A stretch of 9,946 bases of DNA from Candidatus Woesearchaeota archaeon (GTDB taxonomy: Archaea > Nanobdellota > Nanobdellia > Woesearchaeales > SM23-78), in the NCBI GenBank assembly GCA_016933095.1, contig JAFGBP010000013.1, positions 1 to 9,946 on the forward strand, in the 5' to 3' direction. The position numbers and the translations under genes were made by a program. Below are positions 1 to 5,862 of the stretch, piece by piece; position 1 is the first letter of the stretch, and each line of letters opens with the position of its first letter. The notes beneath the pieces were generated by a model. The model was given only the letters and a program-made list of their open reading frames with translations. It was not told the DNA's origin and ran no database searches.

Positions 1-50
1 CCTAGACCTGTAATTGTTGTCCGATTCTAGAGGTTCCGCATATAATATCA

Positions 51-167
51 TCATACTTCGCAATGCGGCACTTTTTGAACGGTTCCGAACTTTTCCGCAA
101 CCTTTTTAAACAATTCGTCATTCCAACGGGACAATGGTACTCGATAACACTGTAAAAGCGAATGCAT
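51..167 (-). CDS. possible small protein, 38 aa, unknown
   Basis: Seen: an ATG ORF of 38 codons on the minus strand, ending in two TGA stops in a row. Its composition looks like real protein, with an amphipathic stretch DELFKKVAEKFGTVQKVPH in the second half, better than the other frames here. A TATA-like run (plus strand 203-210) lies about 40 nt upstream and would give a leader of roughly 12 nt. No clear Shine-Dalgarno is present. It would diverge from the deoxyhypusine synthase gene. I do not recognise a family. It could be a chance ORF or the remnant of a longer gene; the evidence is composition and a possible promoter only. Confidence 0.3.
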   Translation of the reverse strand: MHSLLQCYRVPLSRWNDELFKKVAEKFGTVQKVPHCEV

Positions 168-202
168 AATCAACTTCTACAGACAGTGTTCTATCTTCGA
201 GC

Positions 203-234
203 CATATATCTATTCGATCTCGACCAAGAGGTGG
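203..234 (+). promoter_or_regulatory. TATA-like element and ribosome binding site of the synthase gene
   Basis: CATATATC at 203-210 is TATA-like and, at archaeal spacing of about 27 nt, predicts a start near 232. GAGGTGG at 228-234 pairs with the 3' tail of archaeal 16S rRNA, seven bases before the ATG at 242. If that TATA is used the leader would be about 10 nt and would barely contain the Shine-Dalgarno. An alternative TATA-like run, CTTTTTAAAC near 101-110, would give a longer leader. The near-palindromic TATATA could also drive the minus strand. Confidence 0.4.
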
Positions 235-241
235 TTTTTAT

Positions 242-1222
242 ATGCACTACATAAAAGACTTCAAATGGAAACAGGGAATGACTGTGAGCGAATTCGTCGA
301 ATCGCTAGGACAGGTAGGCTACCAGTCTATAGAGCTTGCCAAGGCAGCAGGCGCGGTCGTTCGCATGAAGAAGGCAGGCGCGAAGATCTTCCTCTCGTTC
401 ACGAGCAACATGGTGACCTCTGGTCTCAGAGGGTTCTTCGCCCAGATAATAAGGCTTGGGCTGGCAGACATAATAGTGACGACTGTCGGCGGGATAGAAG
501 AGGACATAATGAAGGCCTCTGGCGAGCAGTTCAAGATTGGATCGTTCCAGGCAGACGACGTAGAGCTGCACGAGAAAGGCGTGAACAGGGTCGGCAACAT
601 ATTCGTCTCGAACGAGAGCTACATGAAGTTCGAGGACATGATAATCCCGATGCTCTCAAAGCTGTATGACAAGAAGAAGCGATGGGCGCCTTCTGAGATG
701 TTCAGGGAGATCGGCCTCTTGCTCGAAGAGCAGGGCAAGGCGAATGGCGGAGACTATGAGAACTCGATATTGTACCAGGCGGCAAAGAGGGACGTTCCTG
801 TCTTCTGCCCGGCCATAACAGACGGATCCTTCGGATTCCACCTCTACCTCTTCCAGCAGAAGCACAAGGATTTCATGGTGGATGTAGTGGATGATTTCAA
901 GAACATACTCTTCACCACGACTCCTGATGAGGCAAAAGGAGTCATTGCCCTTGGCGGCAGCATCTCAAAGCATCACGCAATACTCGCGACGCTTCTTAAC
1001 GGCGGAGCGGAGTACGCAGTCTACCTGACCACGGCAAGCCAGGCATCAGGGAGCATGAGCGGCGCGACTACTAGGGAGGCTAAGAGCTGGGGCAAGATAA
1101 AGGACGACGCCGACGCGGCGACGGTCATCGGGGACGTCAGCATCACCTTCCCGCTCGTGATGATAAGGGCGATCGAGACATTGAAAGAAGAAGGGTTCTT
1201 GCAGAAGGATTCCTCTGCATAG
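242..1222 (+). CDS. dys: deoxyhypusine synthase family protein
   Basis: Transfers the aminobutyl group of an amine donor (spermidine in eukaryotes) to one lysine of translation factor aIF5A, using NAD; this is the deoxyhypusine step in the cytoplasm. The 326-aa length is normal for the family. Visible signatures are TSNMVTSG (54-61), CPAITDGSFGFH (189-200), GGSISKHH (238-245) and SGATTREAKSWGKI (273-286), with Lys285 aligning to the catalytic lysine of the human enzyme (Lys329). Against human DHS as I recall it, Asp313 and Asp316 appear as Ser269 and Met272, while Glu323 and Trp327 are kept (Glu279, Trp283), so donor specificity may differ. The ATG at 242 has GAGGTGG seven bases upstream. A PLP decarboxylase follows after 21 bp, apparently in the same operon. 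Family assignment is firm; the exact substrate is not. Confidence 0.93.
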   Translation: MHYIKDFKWKQGMTVSEFVESLGQVGYQSIELAKAAGAVVRMKKAGAKIFLSFTSNMVTSGLRGFFAQIIRLGLADIIVTTVGGIEEDIMKASGEQFKIGSFQADDVELHEKGVNRVGNIFVSNESYMKFEDMIIPMLSKLYDKKKRWAPSEMFREIGLLLEEQGKANGGDYENSILYQAAKRDVPVFCPAITDGSFGFHLYLFQQKHKDFMVDVVDDFKNILFTTTPDEAKGVIALGGSISKHHAILATLLNGGAEYAVYLTTASQASGSMSGATTREAKSWGKIKDDADAATVIGDVSITFPLVMIRAIETLKEEGFLQKDSSA

Positions 1223-1231
1223 GCCTAGCCT

Positions 1232-1238
1232 AGGTGAT
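1232..1238 (+). promoter_or_regulatory. ribosome binding site for the decarboxylase
   Basis: AGGTGAT is an excellent complement to the archaeal 16S 3' end and sits five bases before the ATG at 1244. It fixes the start of the second gene and supports translation from a shared mRNA. Confidence 0.7.
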
Positions 1239-1243
1239 ATCAT

Positions 1244-2320
1244 ATGGCACGTTTCCTCCTATCAAGATCAAAGGCGCTAGAACAGTACCGCGCTATCGAG
1301 GATCTTGGCACCATCAGCTACAGCTTCAAGACAAACCCGAGAGTAGGATCACTTCTAGAAGAGGAGACTGACTGCATGTTCAGTGTTCACTTCCAGAACG
1401 AGCTGAAGCTCATCAAGGACAAGAAGAGGGTTTGGTTCTTGGCGCAGGCCCTGCGCGAACCGCTGCTTCAGAATCTCTTGGCGCAGGGTGTGAGTAAGTT
1501 CGTCGTCGAGAACAAGGAAGACCTTGATTTGTTGTTGGGATTCATTGAGAAGAGCGGCTATCAGATCGAGCTTCTGCTAAGGATGAAGCTCAAGGAGAAC
1601 ACGATCAAGACTGAGAAGTACTACGTCTTCGGTATGGACTCCGGCGAGGTCAACCGCTTGTTGCCCGAGCTGAAAAGTAACAAGTGCATATCAAAGCTGG
1701 GTGTCCACGTGCACCGCAAGACCCAGAACGTGAGCGAGTGGGACTTAGTGCGGGAGCTTGGCGAGCTGCTGACAGAAGAGAACCTCGGACTTATCGATTA
1801 TCTTGACATCGGAGGAGGCCTTCCTGTCATGTACAAGAACATAACAGACAAGGTAGTGCCTTCAGTCATCAGGAAGATAAAAGAGCTTAAGGATTGGCTC
1901 TCTGGAAAAGGCGAGGGCAGGAAAGGAATCGAGTTGATTATCGAGCCCGGCAGGTATATTTCTGGTCCTTCAGTGACCCTAGAGACTGAGATCGTCGGGA
2001 TCCACGGAAACACGATAGTAGTAGACGCATCAGTCTACAACTCAAGTCCGGACACCCTAATAGTGCCTATCAAGCTTCTCGTTGAAGGAGAAGTCGATCC
2101 AGGGAACGCGGGGATTGGACGAGGGACCGGAAAGCCTAAGGCATACGTGATTAAAGGGATCACCCCCTGCTCGACAGACCTGTTCCGTTACCGCGTCTAC
2201 TTCCCGGAAGAGAAAGAGTTCCATATCGGAGACAAGATACTCTTCGAGAATGCAGGGGCGTATAACTTCCATACTGAGTTCTGCGAGCTGGGAAAGATAG
2301 AGACTGTGTCCGTGGAATAG
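1244..2320 (+). CDS. PLP-dependent amino acid decarboxylase, fold type III (ornithine/arginine/DAP type)
   Basis: Alanine-racemase-fold PLP enzyme of the group IV decarboxylases (ornithine, arginine, diaminopimelate, carboxynorspermidine). Seen in order: SYSFKTNP with the PLP lysine Lys29; GVHVH before the barrel's DIGGGLP phosphate-binding loop; IEPGRY with Glu234 and Arg237; PCSTDLF with Cys309 and Asp312, matching the Cys-x-x-Asp specificity loop at the dimer interface; and ENAGAYNF with Tyr340. All expected catalytic positions are present. At 358 aa it is shorter than typical ornithine or DAP decarboxylases and nearer carboxynorspermidine decarboxylase; the N-terminus begins almost directly at the PLP motif. 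It lies 21 bp behind the deoxyhypusine synthase, so I infer it makes the amine donor (putrescine, agmatine or a longer polyamine). A lysA role is possible but less likely from context. Confidence 0.85.
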   Translation: MARFLLSRSKALEQYRAIEDLGTISYSFKTNPRVGSLLEEETDCMFSVHFQNELKLIKDKKRVWFLAQALREPLLQNLLAQGVSKFVVENKEDLDLLLGFIEKSGYQIELLLRMKLKENTIKTEKYYVFGMDSGEVNRLLPELKSNKCISKLGVHVHRKTQNVSEWDLVRELGELLTEENLGLIDYLDIGGGLPVMYKNITDKVVPSVIRKIKELKDWLSGKGEGRKGIELIIEPGRYISGPSVTLETEIVGIHGNTIVVDASVYNSSPDTLIVPIKLLVEGEVDPGNAGIGRGTGKPKAYVIKGITPCSTDLFRYRVYFPEEKEFHIGDKILFENAGAYNFHTEFCELGKIETVSVE

Positions 2321-2397
2321 ACTGGAATAGATTTGACTTTGTTTCTGATTGTTATGAAGTTAAGAGATAATCATAATGACCCATAGTTTGGTTTGTT

Positions 2398-2413
2398 GAT
2401 ATTTCTTTTTCTT
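2398..2413 (+). terminator. T-rich terminator candidate
   Basis: A pyrimidine-rich run, TTTCTTTTTCTT, lies about 80 bp after the decarboxylase stop. Archaeal RNA polymerase terminates at such tracts without needing a hairpin. An inverted repeat TTATGA/TCATAA (2352-2357, 2371-2376) lies just before it. Confidence 0.35.
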
Positions 2414-2504
2414 ATCCTCTCAGAAATGTGGTTGGGGATGGCCTCACAGCGCGGCATTTTCCGGCAAGGCAGGTTTATTTTTAGCATGTTAAACTTATTT
2501 TCAA

Positions 2505-2517
2505 CAAATTATTTATA
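2505..2517 (+). promoter_or_regulatory. BRE/TATA promoter of the Lrp-type gene (leaderless)
   Basis: TTTATA at 2512-2517 is preceded by the A-rich run ACAAATT, which resembles the archaeal BRE. The predicted transcription start, about 27 nt from the TATA centre, falls near 2541, essentially at the ATG at 2544. No Shine-Dalgarno precedes that ATG, so a leaderless mRNA is likely. Confidence 0.55.
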
Positions 2518-2543
2518 CTAAAGAGCTTTTTGTATTGTCTAGG

Positions 2544-3107
2544 ATGAAGAAAGCAGATCCTGATTCTCCAATATTGACCGCGCACGATAAGGACGTGTTG
2601 AGGCAGATTATTGAGCATGCTAAGATTCCGGACAGCAAGATTGCTGAAGACATAGGGATCTCTCCGCAGGCTGTCTTCAAGATAAGGACCAAGCTAGAAA
2701 ATCTGGGCGTGATCAAGGGTTACATTCCGATAATAGACTATAAGAAGATAGGGATCCGTGTCTTGACCTTGCTGATAATCAGACTGAGGCCTGAAGTGTG
2801 GAGCAAGTACACGGATGATATGGTGTCGGAACGGATATCAAAGATTCCTTATATAATTGTGGCTTACAGGGTGGCAGACGCTCAAGCATCCCACATCCTG
2901 CTCATCGGATTTAGGGATACTGCCCAGAAAGAACTGTTCATCTCCCAGATTCAGACAAAATACGCGGATGAGATTGAGATCAAAGACACGTACACTTTCT
3001 CTGAAGACAAGATAATCGCCCAGAACTCAATAGGGCTGCTAAATGAGATTATCAGCAAGAAAGATTTTTCCCGATATGAGCTGTTTCCTATCGAAAAGAA
3101 AAAATGA
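2544..3107 (+). CDS. Lrp/AsnC family transcriptional regulator
   Basis: DNA-binding regulator, 187 aa from the ATG. Residues 13-60 form the classical Lrp-type winged helix: a DKDVLRQIIEHA opening helix, then IPDSKIAEDIGISPQAVFKI (HTH) and a wing ending LGVIKGYIPIIDYKKIG. The rest (about 70-160) reads as an alternating beta-alpha domain in the place of the RAM ligand/oligomer domain, but is less conserved; the lysine-rich C-terminus is EKKK. A TTG at 2535 in the same frame could add three residues, but promoter spacing favours leaderless translation from the ATG at 2544. It has its own promoter, separate from the upstream operon, and a zinc-ribbon gene follows 79 bp later. Effector and targets cannot be read from sequence; autoregulation is typical of the family. 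Confidence 0.85.
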   Translation: MKKADPDSPILTAHDKDVLRQIIEHAKIPDSKIAEDIGISPQAVFKIRTKLENLGVIKGYIPIIDYKKIGIRVLTLLIIRLRPEVWSKYTDDMVSERISKIPYIIVAYRVADAQASHILLIGFRDTAQKELFISQIQTKYADEIEIKDTYTFSEDKIIAQNSIGLLNEIISKKDFSRYELFPIEKKK

Positions 3108-3186
3108 TTATCAACAGATTGCTTCTTATTTATTGATTATCACTACAATACAATCTAATACGCAGACTCTTTTTCTTAGTGTTAAG

Positions 3187-3582
3187 ATGAAAAAGATGAA
3201 GAATATCAACGCAAAAGCAGAACATGATGTCGTCTTGTCTGTCATGGCTGATACTGAAACTGAACTGGATTTCGTCTGCAAGCACTGTGGGAAGCCAATC
3301 AATCACACGAAGCTGATGGGGCTCTCGCTGATATGCCCTTTATGCGGGAAACCGCAGAATGGACATCCGAAGAATCCTTCGGACGATCCTTACAATGAGA
3401 TAACAATAATCTGCAAGCACTGCCAAAAGCCGTTTGACCAGGTAAAATTAAGGGGGCTCTCGCTGATATGCCCTTTATGCGGGAAACCGCAAAACGGCCA
3501 CGCACACCAAAAAAATGAGAAAAATCATAGCAATTATCCCCCAGTATACCCCTTGCATAAACCTCGGGAGAGTGGGAGTTAA
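3187..3582 (+). CDS. small protein with two tandem zinc ribbons
   Basis: 131-aa protein dominated by two copies of a four-cysteine module, CxxC-x15-CxxC: Cys31, 34, 50, 53 and Cys76, 79, 95, 98, exactly 45 residues apart. The modules share 24 of 30 residues, and both end CPLCGKPQNGH. The N-terminal 30 residues are acidic and unstructured-looking; the C-terminal 26 are His/Asn/Pro rich. No catalytic domain is visible, so a nucleic-acid-binding or protein-adaptor role is the most that can be inferred. I chose the ATG at 3187 because a longer in-frame start at 3043 would overlap the regulator gene; no Shine-Dalgarno is visible before 3187. It may be co-transcribed with the regulator. The second halves of the modules are identical at DNA level, pointing to recent duplication or gene conversion. 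Confidence 0.65.
   Translation: MKKMKNINAKAEHDVVLSVMADTETELDFVCKHCGKPINHTKLMGLSLICPLCGKPQNGHPKNPSDDPYNEITIICKHCQKPFDQVKLRGLSLICPLCGKPQNGHAHQKNEKNHSNYPPVYPLHKPRESGS
3318..3491 (+). repeat. exact 39-bp direct repeat inside the zinc-ribbon gene
   Basis: Bases 3318-3356 and 3453-3491 are identical over 39 positions, offset by 135 bp (45 codons). They encode the GLSLICPLCGKP half of each zinc ribbon. The first halves of the modules have diverged, including at synonymous sites, apart from a shared run around each CKHC. Confidence 0.85.
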
Positions 3583-3631
3583 TATCTCCTACCAAAAATA
3601 ACATGTTAATTGAGGTTTCAAACCGAGATGT

Positions 3632-3639
3632 TTTATATG
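3632..3639 (+). promoter_or_regulatory. TATA-like element
   Basis: TTTATATG lies about 25-28 bp before GGTGAGGG. It would start a transcript near 3660 that contains the hairpin, the tandem repeat and then the 44-aa ORF. Confidence 0.4.
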
Positions 3640-3685
3640 TGTATGCCTATAGTACTACTGGGTGAGGGATGTCATCTGATGCAGC

Positions 3686-3712
3686 GTTATCCGCCTTGGG
3701 GAGCGGATTAAC
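3686..3712 (+). other. hairpin, 9-bp stem with one bulge
   Basis: GTTATCCGC (3686-3694) pairs with GCGGATTAAC (3703-3712) around an eight-base loop CTTGGGGA, with one unpaired A. There is no T-tract after it, so it is not an obvious terminator; structural RNA or a regulatory leader would fit. Confidence 0.45.
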
Positions 3713-3765
3713 ATCTGCGGGATAATTCTGAGGCAACGGCAGTGCAGTGACTGGTGCAGCGCAGT

Positions 3766-3803
3766 GACGGATGATTTGGCTATCGACGGATGATTTGGCT
3801 ATC
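3766..3803 (+). repeat. 19-bp exact tandem repeat, two copies
   Basis: GACGGATGATTTGGCTATC occurs at 3766-3784 and again, with no gap, at 3785-3803. A 19-bp period is not a codon multiple, so a coding origin is unlikely. It could be a recent slippage duplication or paired protein-binding sites. Confidence 0.8.
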
Positions 3804-3904
3804 CATTGTATATTGCAAGCAGTGATTGGACGGACTGAGTTCCTAATCAATATCTTGCAGGTTCTCAGGTTCCTAGAAGAAAGGAAAAGGGTGGGTGAGA
3901 AAAG

Positions 3905-4039
3905 ATGCGATATCAACATGAGAATGTCCAGGATCGCTGGACCAGAGATAGATGGTTTGAGGATGACAGGGGTGCTGTGTGGAAGGAGGATGAGCTGGAT
4001 GAGTTCGCCGCGTGGGAGCGAGAACCACTCGAGATTTGA
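3905..4039 (+). CDS. small acidic protein, 44 aa, FED-x2-G-x2-W motif
   Basis: Short ORF with a good Shine-Dalgarno, GGTGAG at 3894-3899, five bases before the ATG. An in-frame TGA at 3896 rules out an earlier start. The product is rich in Trp and acidic residues. Residues 18-34 (FEDDRGAVWKEDELDEF) align with residues 9-25 of the 40-aa ORF at 5740: F, E, D, G, W, D, E, E are identical and D/N, L/I, D/N, F/L are conservative. No membrane segment and no cysteines. A T-tract follows 40 bp after the stop. Sequence shows a paired family of tiny acidic proteins around the membrane/HhH gene; function is unknown. A role as an adaptor or inhibitor is speculation. Confidence 0.55.
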   Translation: MRYQHENVQDRWTRDRWFEDDRGAVWKEDELDEFAAWEREPLEI

Positions 4040-4078
4040 GTGAAGAAGAACAGCAACAGAAAAACAGAAAACAGAAAA

Positions 4079-4102
4079 TTCTTTTTTTTGCTTTTGTTTT
4101 TT
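4079..4102 (+). terminator. T-tract terminator
   Basis: Two runs of T (eight and six) separated by short G/C interruptions lie 40 bp after the stop of the 44-aa ORF, typical of archaeal termination. A hairpin, AGGAGC-AAA-GCTCCT, follows at 4111-4125. Confidence 0.6.
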
Positions 4103-4110
4103 GAGCCAAG

Positions 4111-4125
4111 AGGAGCAAAGCTCCT
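4111..4125 (+). other. perfect 6-bp hairpin
   Basis: AGGAGC (4111-4116), loop AAA, GCTCCT (4120-4125). It lies after the T-tract rather than before it, so it is not a bacterial-type terminator. It may sit at the start of the next transcript's control region. Confidence 0.5.
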
Positions 4126-4156
4126 TTGTGCTAGAAGCTTAGAAGATTAGATTAAT

Positions 4157-4192
4157 TGATTAATTGAAGATATGTGATTAATTGAAGATATG
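4157..4192 (+). repeat. 18-bp exact tandem repeat upstream of the membrane gene
   Basis: TGATTAATTGAAGATATG occurs at 4157-4174 and 4175-4192, followed by a degenerate partial third copy (AATTGGAGATATGG). The array ends about 20 bp before the Shine-Dalgarno of the membrane-protein gene, so it lies in its promoter or leader. Its AT-rich TTAATT runs may act as TATA elements or operator sites. Confidence 0.8.
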
Positions 4193-4227
4193 AATTGGAG
4201 ATATGGAGACTAAAGGAGGAGAAAGAA

Positions 4228-5505
4228 ATGATACAACCAAAACAATCAAAAATATACGGAACAGTTTATGCTGAAACTGCGCGTGACAGCATTGTAAAGA
4301 AAGATCAGCACAAAACCAAGCAGGCATTCTTGCCAGGAGTATTTATAATGCTGGTTCTTGGAATGGTCGCGATGCTGTCATTTGCCCCGGGATCAGCAAG
4401 CGCGATAAGTGACACAACAAACCCAACGATAATCTCAGTGTCGCCAATGAATAACGAGAAGAGCTTGTTTAGGGATGAGCAGATTGCAGTGGTGTTCAGT
4501 GAAGATATGAATCCTTCAACCATCAATGAAAGGACGATTTCTTTGATTCAAAGAACGACCCCTGAAACAGGAGGATACAATTTCCGGGGGGTTGATGCAA
4601 CCGTGACGTACGCTGGCAGAACAGCAACGCTCATTCCAAATGAGATGCTTACTCCAAACCAAGGATATGGTAATGTGTTCACAGTGTTTGTATCAACAGG
4701 CGTGGAGGACAAGGCAGGCAACCAGCTTTCTAGAGTTTACATCTCGAGTTTCACCACAGGTGGTGACTGGTTCAATACAGATGTAACGACTTCGCAGTCT
4801 AACCAGAGTGCTGCTGTAGTTAGCATTCCAGCGACTGTTCCTGCAACGCCTCCGATCACCAATGCACCGATGACACTTCCAGTTACATCTAGCTCATCAT
4901 GGTTGTGGTGGACTCTCGGCGGATTGCTGGCGACCATATTAGCAGTATCGATGCTTGCACTTTTCGTGAAGATAAAACCTGCCGCTACGAAATCCAGAAG
5001 TCATAAGAGCAGCTCTGCAAAAGCAGTGCCAAAAGCCGTGAATCCCTATCTGAGCACCGGTATTCGCGCAGGTGTCCGCACAGGTGTCAAAAGCAGCATG
5101 CATCCAGTGATGAGCCTGGAAGGTATCGGGCCAAAATACAGCAGGGCACTTCAGGAGATGGGCATCCTGGACACATATCAGCTATGGAAAGCCAATCCTG
5201 TTAAGGTAGCGCAACAGACAGGCGCCCCTTTGAGTTCAGTGGTGAGCTGGCAGAACATGGCTGAGCTGGCCAGCGTCAAGGACATCGGACCTCAGTACGC
5301 AGAGCTTCTAGAAAGGTCAGGAATCCACAGCATAGATCAGCTCAAGAGCTACAATGCAAACAAGCTTCTTAATCTGGTGCAGCAAAAGCAGGACTCGCTC
5401 AACATAAACATCCAGGGGAACACCCCTGGCATGCCTCTTGTTGAGAATTGGATAGATCAGGCTCGCGAGCATAACTTCAACGAGACTGGCAAAGGGCTTG
5501 CATAA
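4228..5505 (+). CDS. membrane protein: Ig-like (Big_5) domain, TM helix, cytoplasmic helix-hairpin-helix (DUF4332-like)
   Basis: 425 aa from the ATG at 4228, chosen over the one at 4195 because AGGAGG (4214-4219) precedes it by eight bases. Order: a hydrophilic N-terminus with basic residues; hydrophobic helix 34-52 ending PGSASA, a possible signal peptide cut near 59; an SbsA/Big_5-type Ig-like domain at about 66-176 (PTIISVSPMNNE, VVFSEDMNPSTIN, GVEDKAGN, SFTT); a Ser/Thr/Pro linker; a TM helix at about 225-247; a basic stretch, KIKPAATKSRSHK; then two helix-hairpin-helix units starting LEGIGPKYSRAL (297-308) and VKDIGPQYAELL (350-361), like DUF4332. Positive-inside charge puts the Ig domain outside and HhH inside. 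HhH domains often bind DNA, so it could tether DNA or an HhH partner to the membrane; that is inference. Tiny ORFs follow 20 bp downstream. Confidence 0.75.
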   Translation: MIQPKQSKIYGTVYAETARDSIVKKDQHKTKQAFLPGVFIMLVLGMVAMLSFAPGSASAISDTTNPTIISVSPMNNEKSLFRDEQIAVVFSEDMNPSTINERTISLIQRTTPETGGYNFRGVDATVTYAGRTATLIPNEMLTPNQGYGNVFTVFVSTGVEDKAGNQLSRVYISSFTTGGDWFNTDVTTSQSNQSAAVVSIPATVPATPPITNAPMTLPVTSSSSWLWWTLGGLLATILAVSMLALFVKIKPAATKSRSHKSSSAKAVPKAVNPYLSTGIRAGVRTGVKSSMHPVMSLEGIGPKYSRALQEMGILDTYQLWKANPVKVAQQTGAPLSSVVSWQNMAELASVKDIGPQYAELLERSGIHSIDQLKSYNANKLLNLVQQKQDSLNINIQGNTPGMPLVENWIDQAREHNFNETGKGLA

Positions 5506-5525
5506 ACTAACGGAGAAGCAGTCAA

Positions 5526-5669
5526 ATGGAAGAAAAATTTGAAACGTACACTCCTAAGCGGTATGAAGAGGATGAGTGGCAGCTGTTGGACTCCTATGGT
5601 GAAGAGCCAGTCGAATACCATGTTGAACCGGATGACTTGTTGATTCTGAAAAACATGCTGTTTATCTGA
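5526..5669 (+). CDS. small acidic protein, 47 aa, possibly frameshifted
   Basis: Begins 20 bp after the membrane gene, with GGAG (5512-5515) ten bases upstream of the ATG, so probably in the same operon. The N-terminal 37 residues are strongly acidic and aromatic (YEEDEWQLLDSYGEE, EYHVEPDD). The last ten residues look less natural. A second frame, open from 5636 to a TGA at 5723-5725, carries a protein-like sequence from 5642 (DSEKHAVYLIEAFVWVKIE). Adding one base near 5636-5641 would join them into a protein of about 66 residues ending DDGRMY. This may be a true frameshift, a pseudogene or an assembly error. No family recognised. Confidence 0.5.
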   Translation: MEEKFETYTPKRYEEDEWQLLDSYGEEPVEYHVEPDDLLILKNMLFI

Positions 5670-5728
5670 TTGAAGCGTTTGTTTGGGTCAAGATAGAAAA
5701 GATAGACGATGGGCGGATGTATTGAAAA

Positions 5729-5735
5729 GGGTGAG
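5729..5735 (+). promoter_or_regulatory. ribosome binding site for the 40-aa ORF
   Basis: GGGTGAG matches the anti-Shine-Dalgarno and ends four bases before the ATG at 5740. The preceding GAAAAGGGTG resembles the run before the paralogous ORF at 3905. Confidence 0.5.
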
Positions 5736-5739
5736 TTAG

Positions 5740-5862
5740 ATGAGAGCTGAGGATGTGATGAGATTTGAGGACAATAATGGAAGGGAATGGGATTCTGATG
5801 AGATCAACGAGCTGACTGTTCCAGAGATTGAAGAGCTAGGACTGCATTTGGCAGAGGCTTGA
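5740..5862 (+). CDS. small acidic protein, 40 aa, FED-x2-G-x2-W motif
   Basis: Starts after GGGTGAG and ends just before a strong terminator, so it is the likely last gene of the membrane-protein operon. Residues 9-25 (FEDNNGREWDSDEINEL) match residues 18-34 of the 44-aa ORF at 3905, with eight identities and four conservative changes over 17 positions and no gap. The C-terminal half, VPEIEELGLHLAEA, is predicted helical. No TM segment, no cysteine, strongly acidic. I do not recognise the family. The shared motif, the ribosome binding sites and the terminator together argue that it is real. A role with the neighbouring membrane/HhH protein is guilt by association only. Confidence 0.55.
   Translation: MRAEDVMRFEDNNGREWDSDEINELTVPEIEELGLHLAEA

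Larger units (their letters stand above)
3583..3904 (+). other. 322-bp intergenic region, possibly a transcribed non-coding segment
   Basis: No convincing gene lies here. Contents: a TATA-like TTTATATG at 3632-3639 predicting a start near 3660; a hairpin at 3686-3712; a run with three CAGTG copies around 3741-3766; an exact 19-bp tandem repeat at 3766-3803; and a second weak TATA-like run near 3807-3815. The longest plus-strand ORF (from 3771) runs through the 44-aa gene in another frame and has no ribosome binding site. A small RNA or long leader for the downstream ORF is possible. Confidence 0.35.

Noticed and set aside
3043..3186. Longer N-terminus for the zinc-ribbon protein
   Set aside because: Would overlap the end of the regulator gene in another frame, and the added residues do not look like a conserved domain.
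3679..3711. 10-codon ORF in the hairpin region
   Set aside because: Too short and poorly spaced from GGTGAG; could be a leader peptide but nothing supports it.
3673..3732. Possible C/D-box RNA (TGATG ... CTGA)
   Set aside because: The C-box match is incomplete and no convincing internal boxes or guide layout are present.
3771..4043. 90-aa plus-strand ORF
   Set aside because: No ribosome binding site, overlaps the better supported 44-aa ORF in another frame and crosses the tandem repeat.
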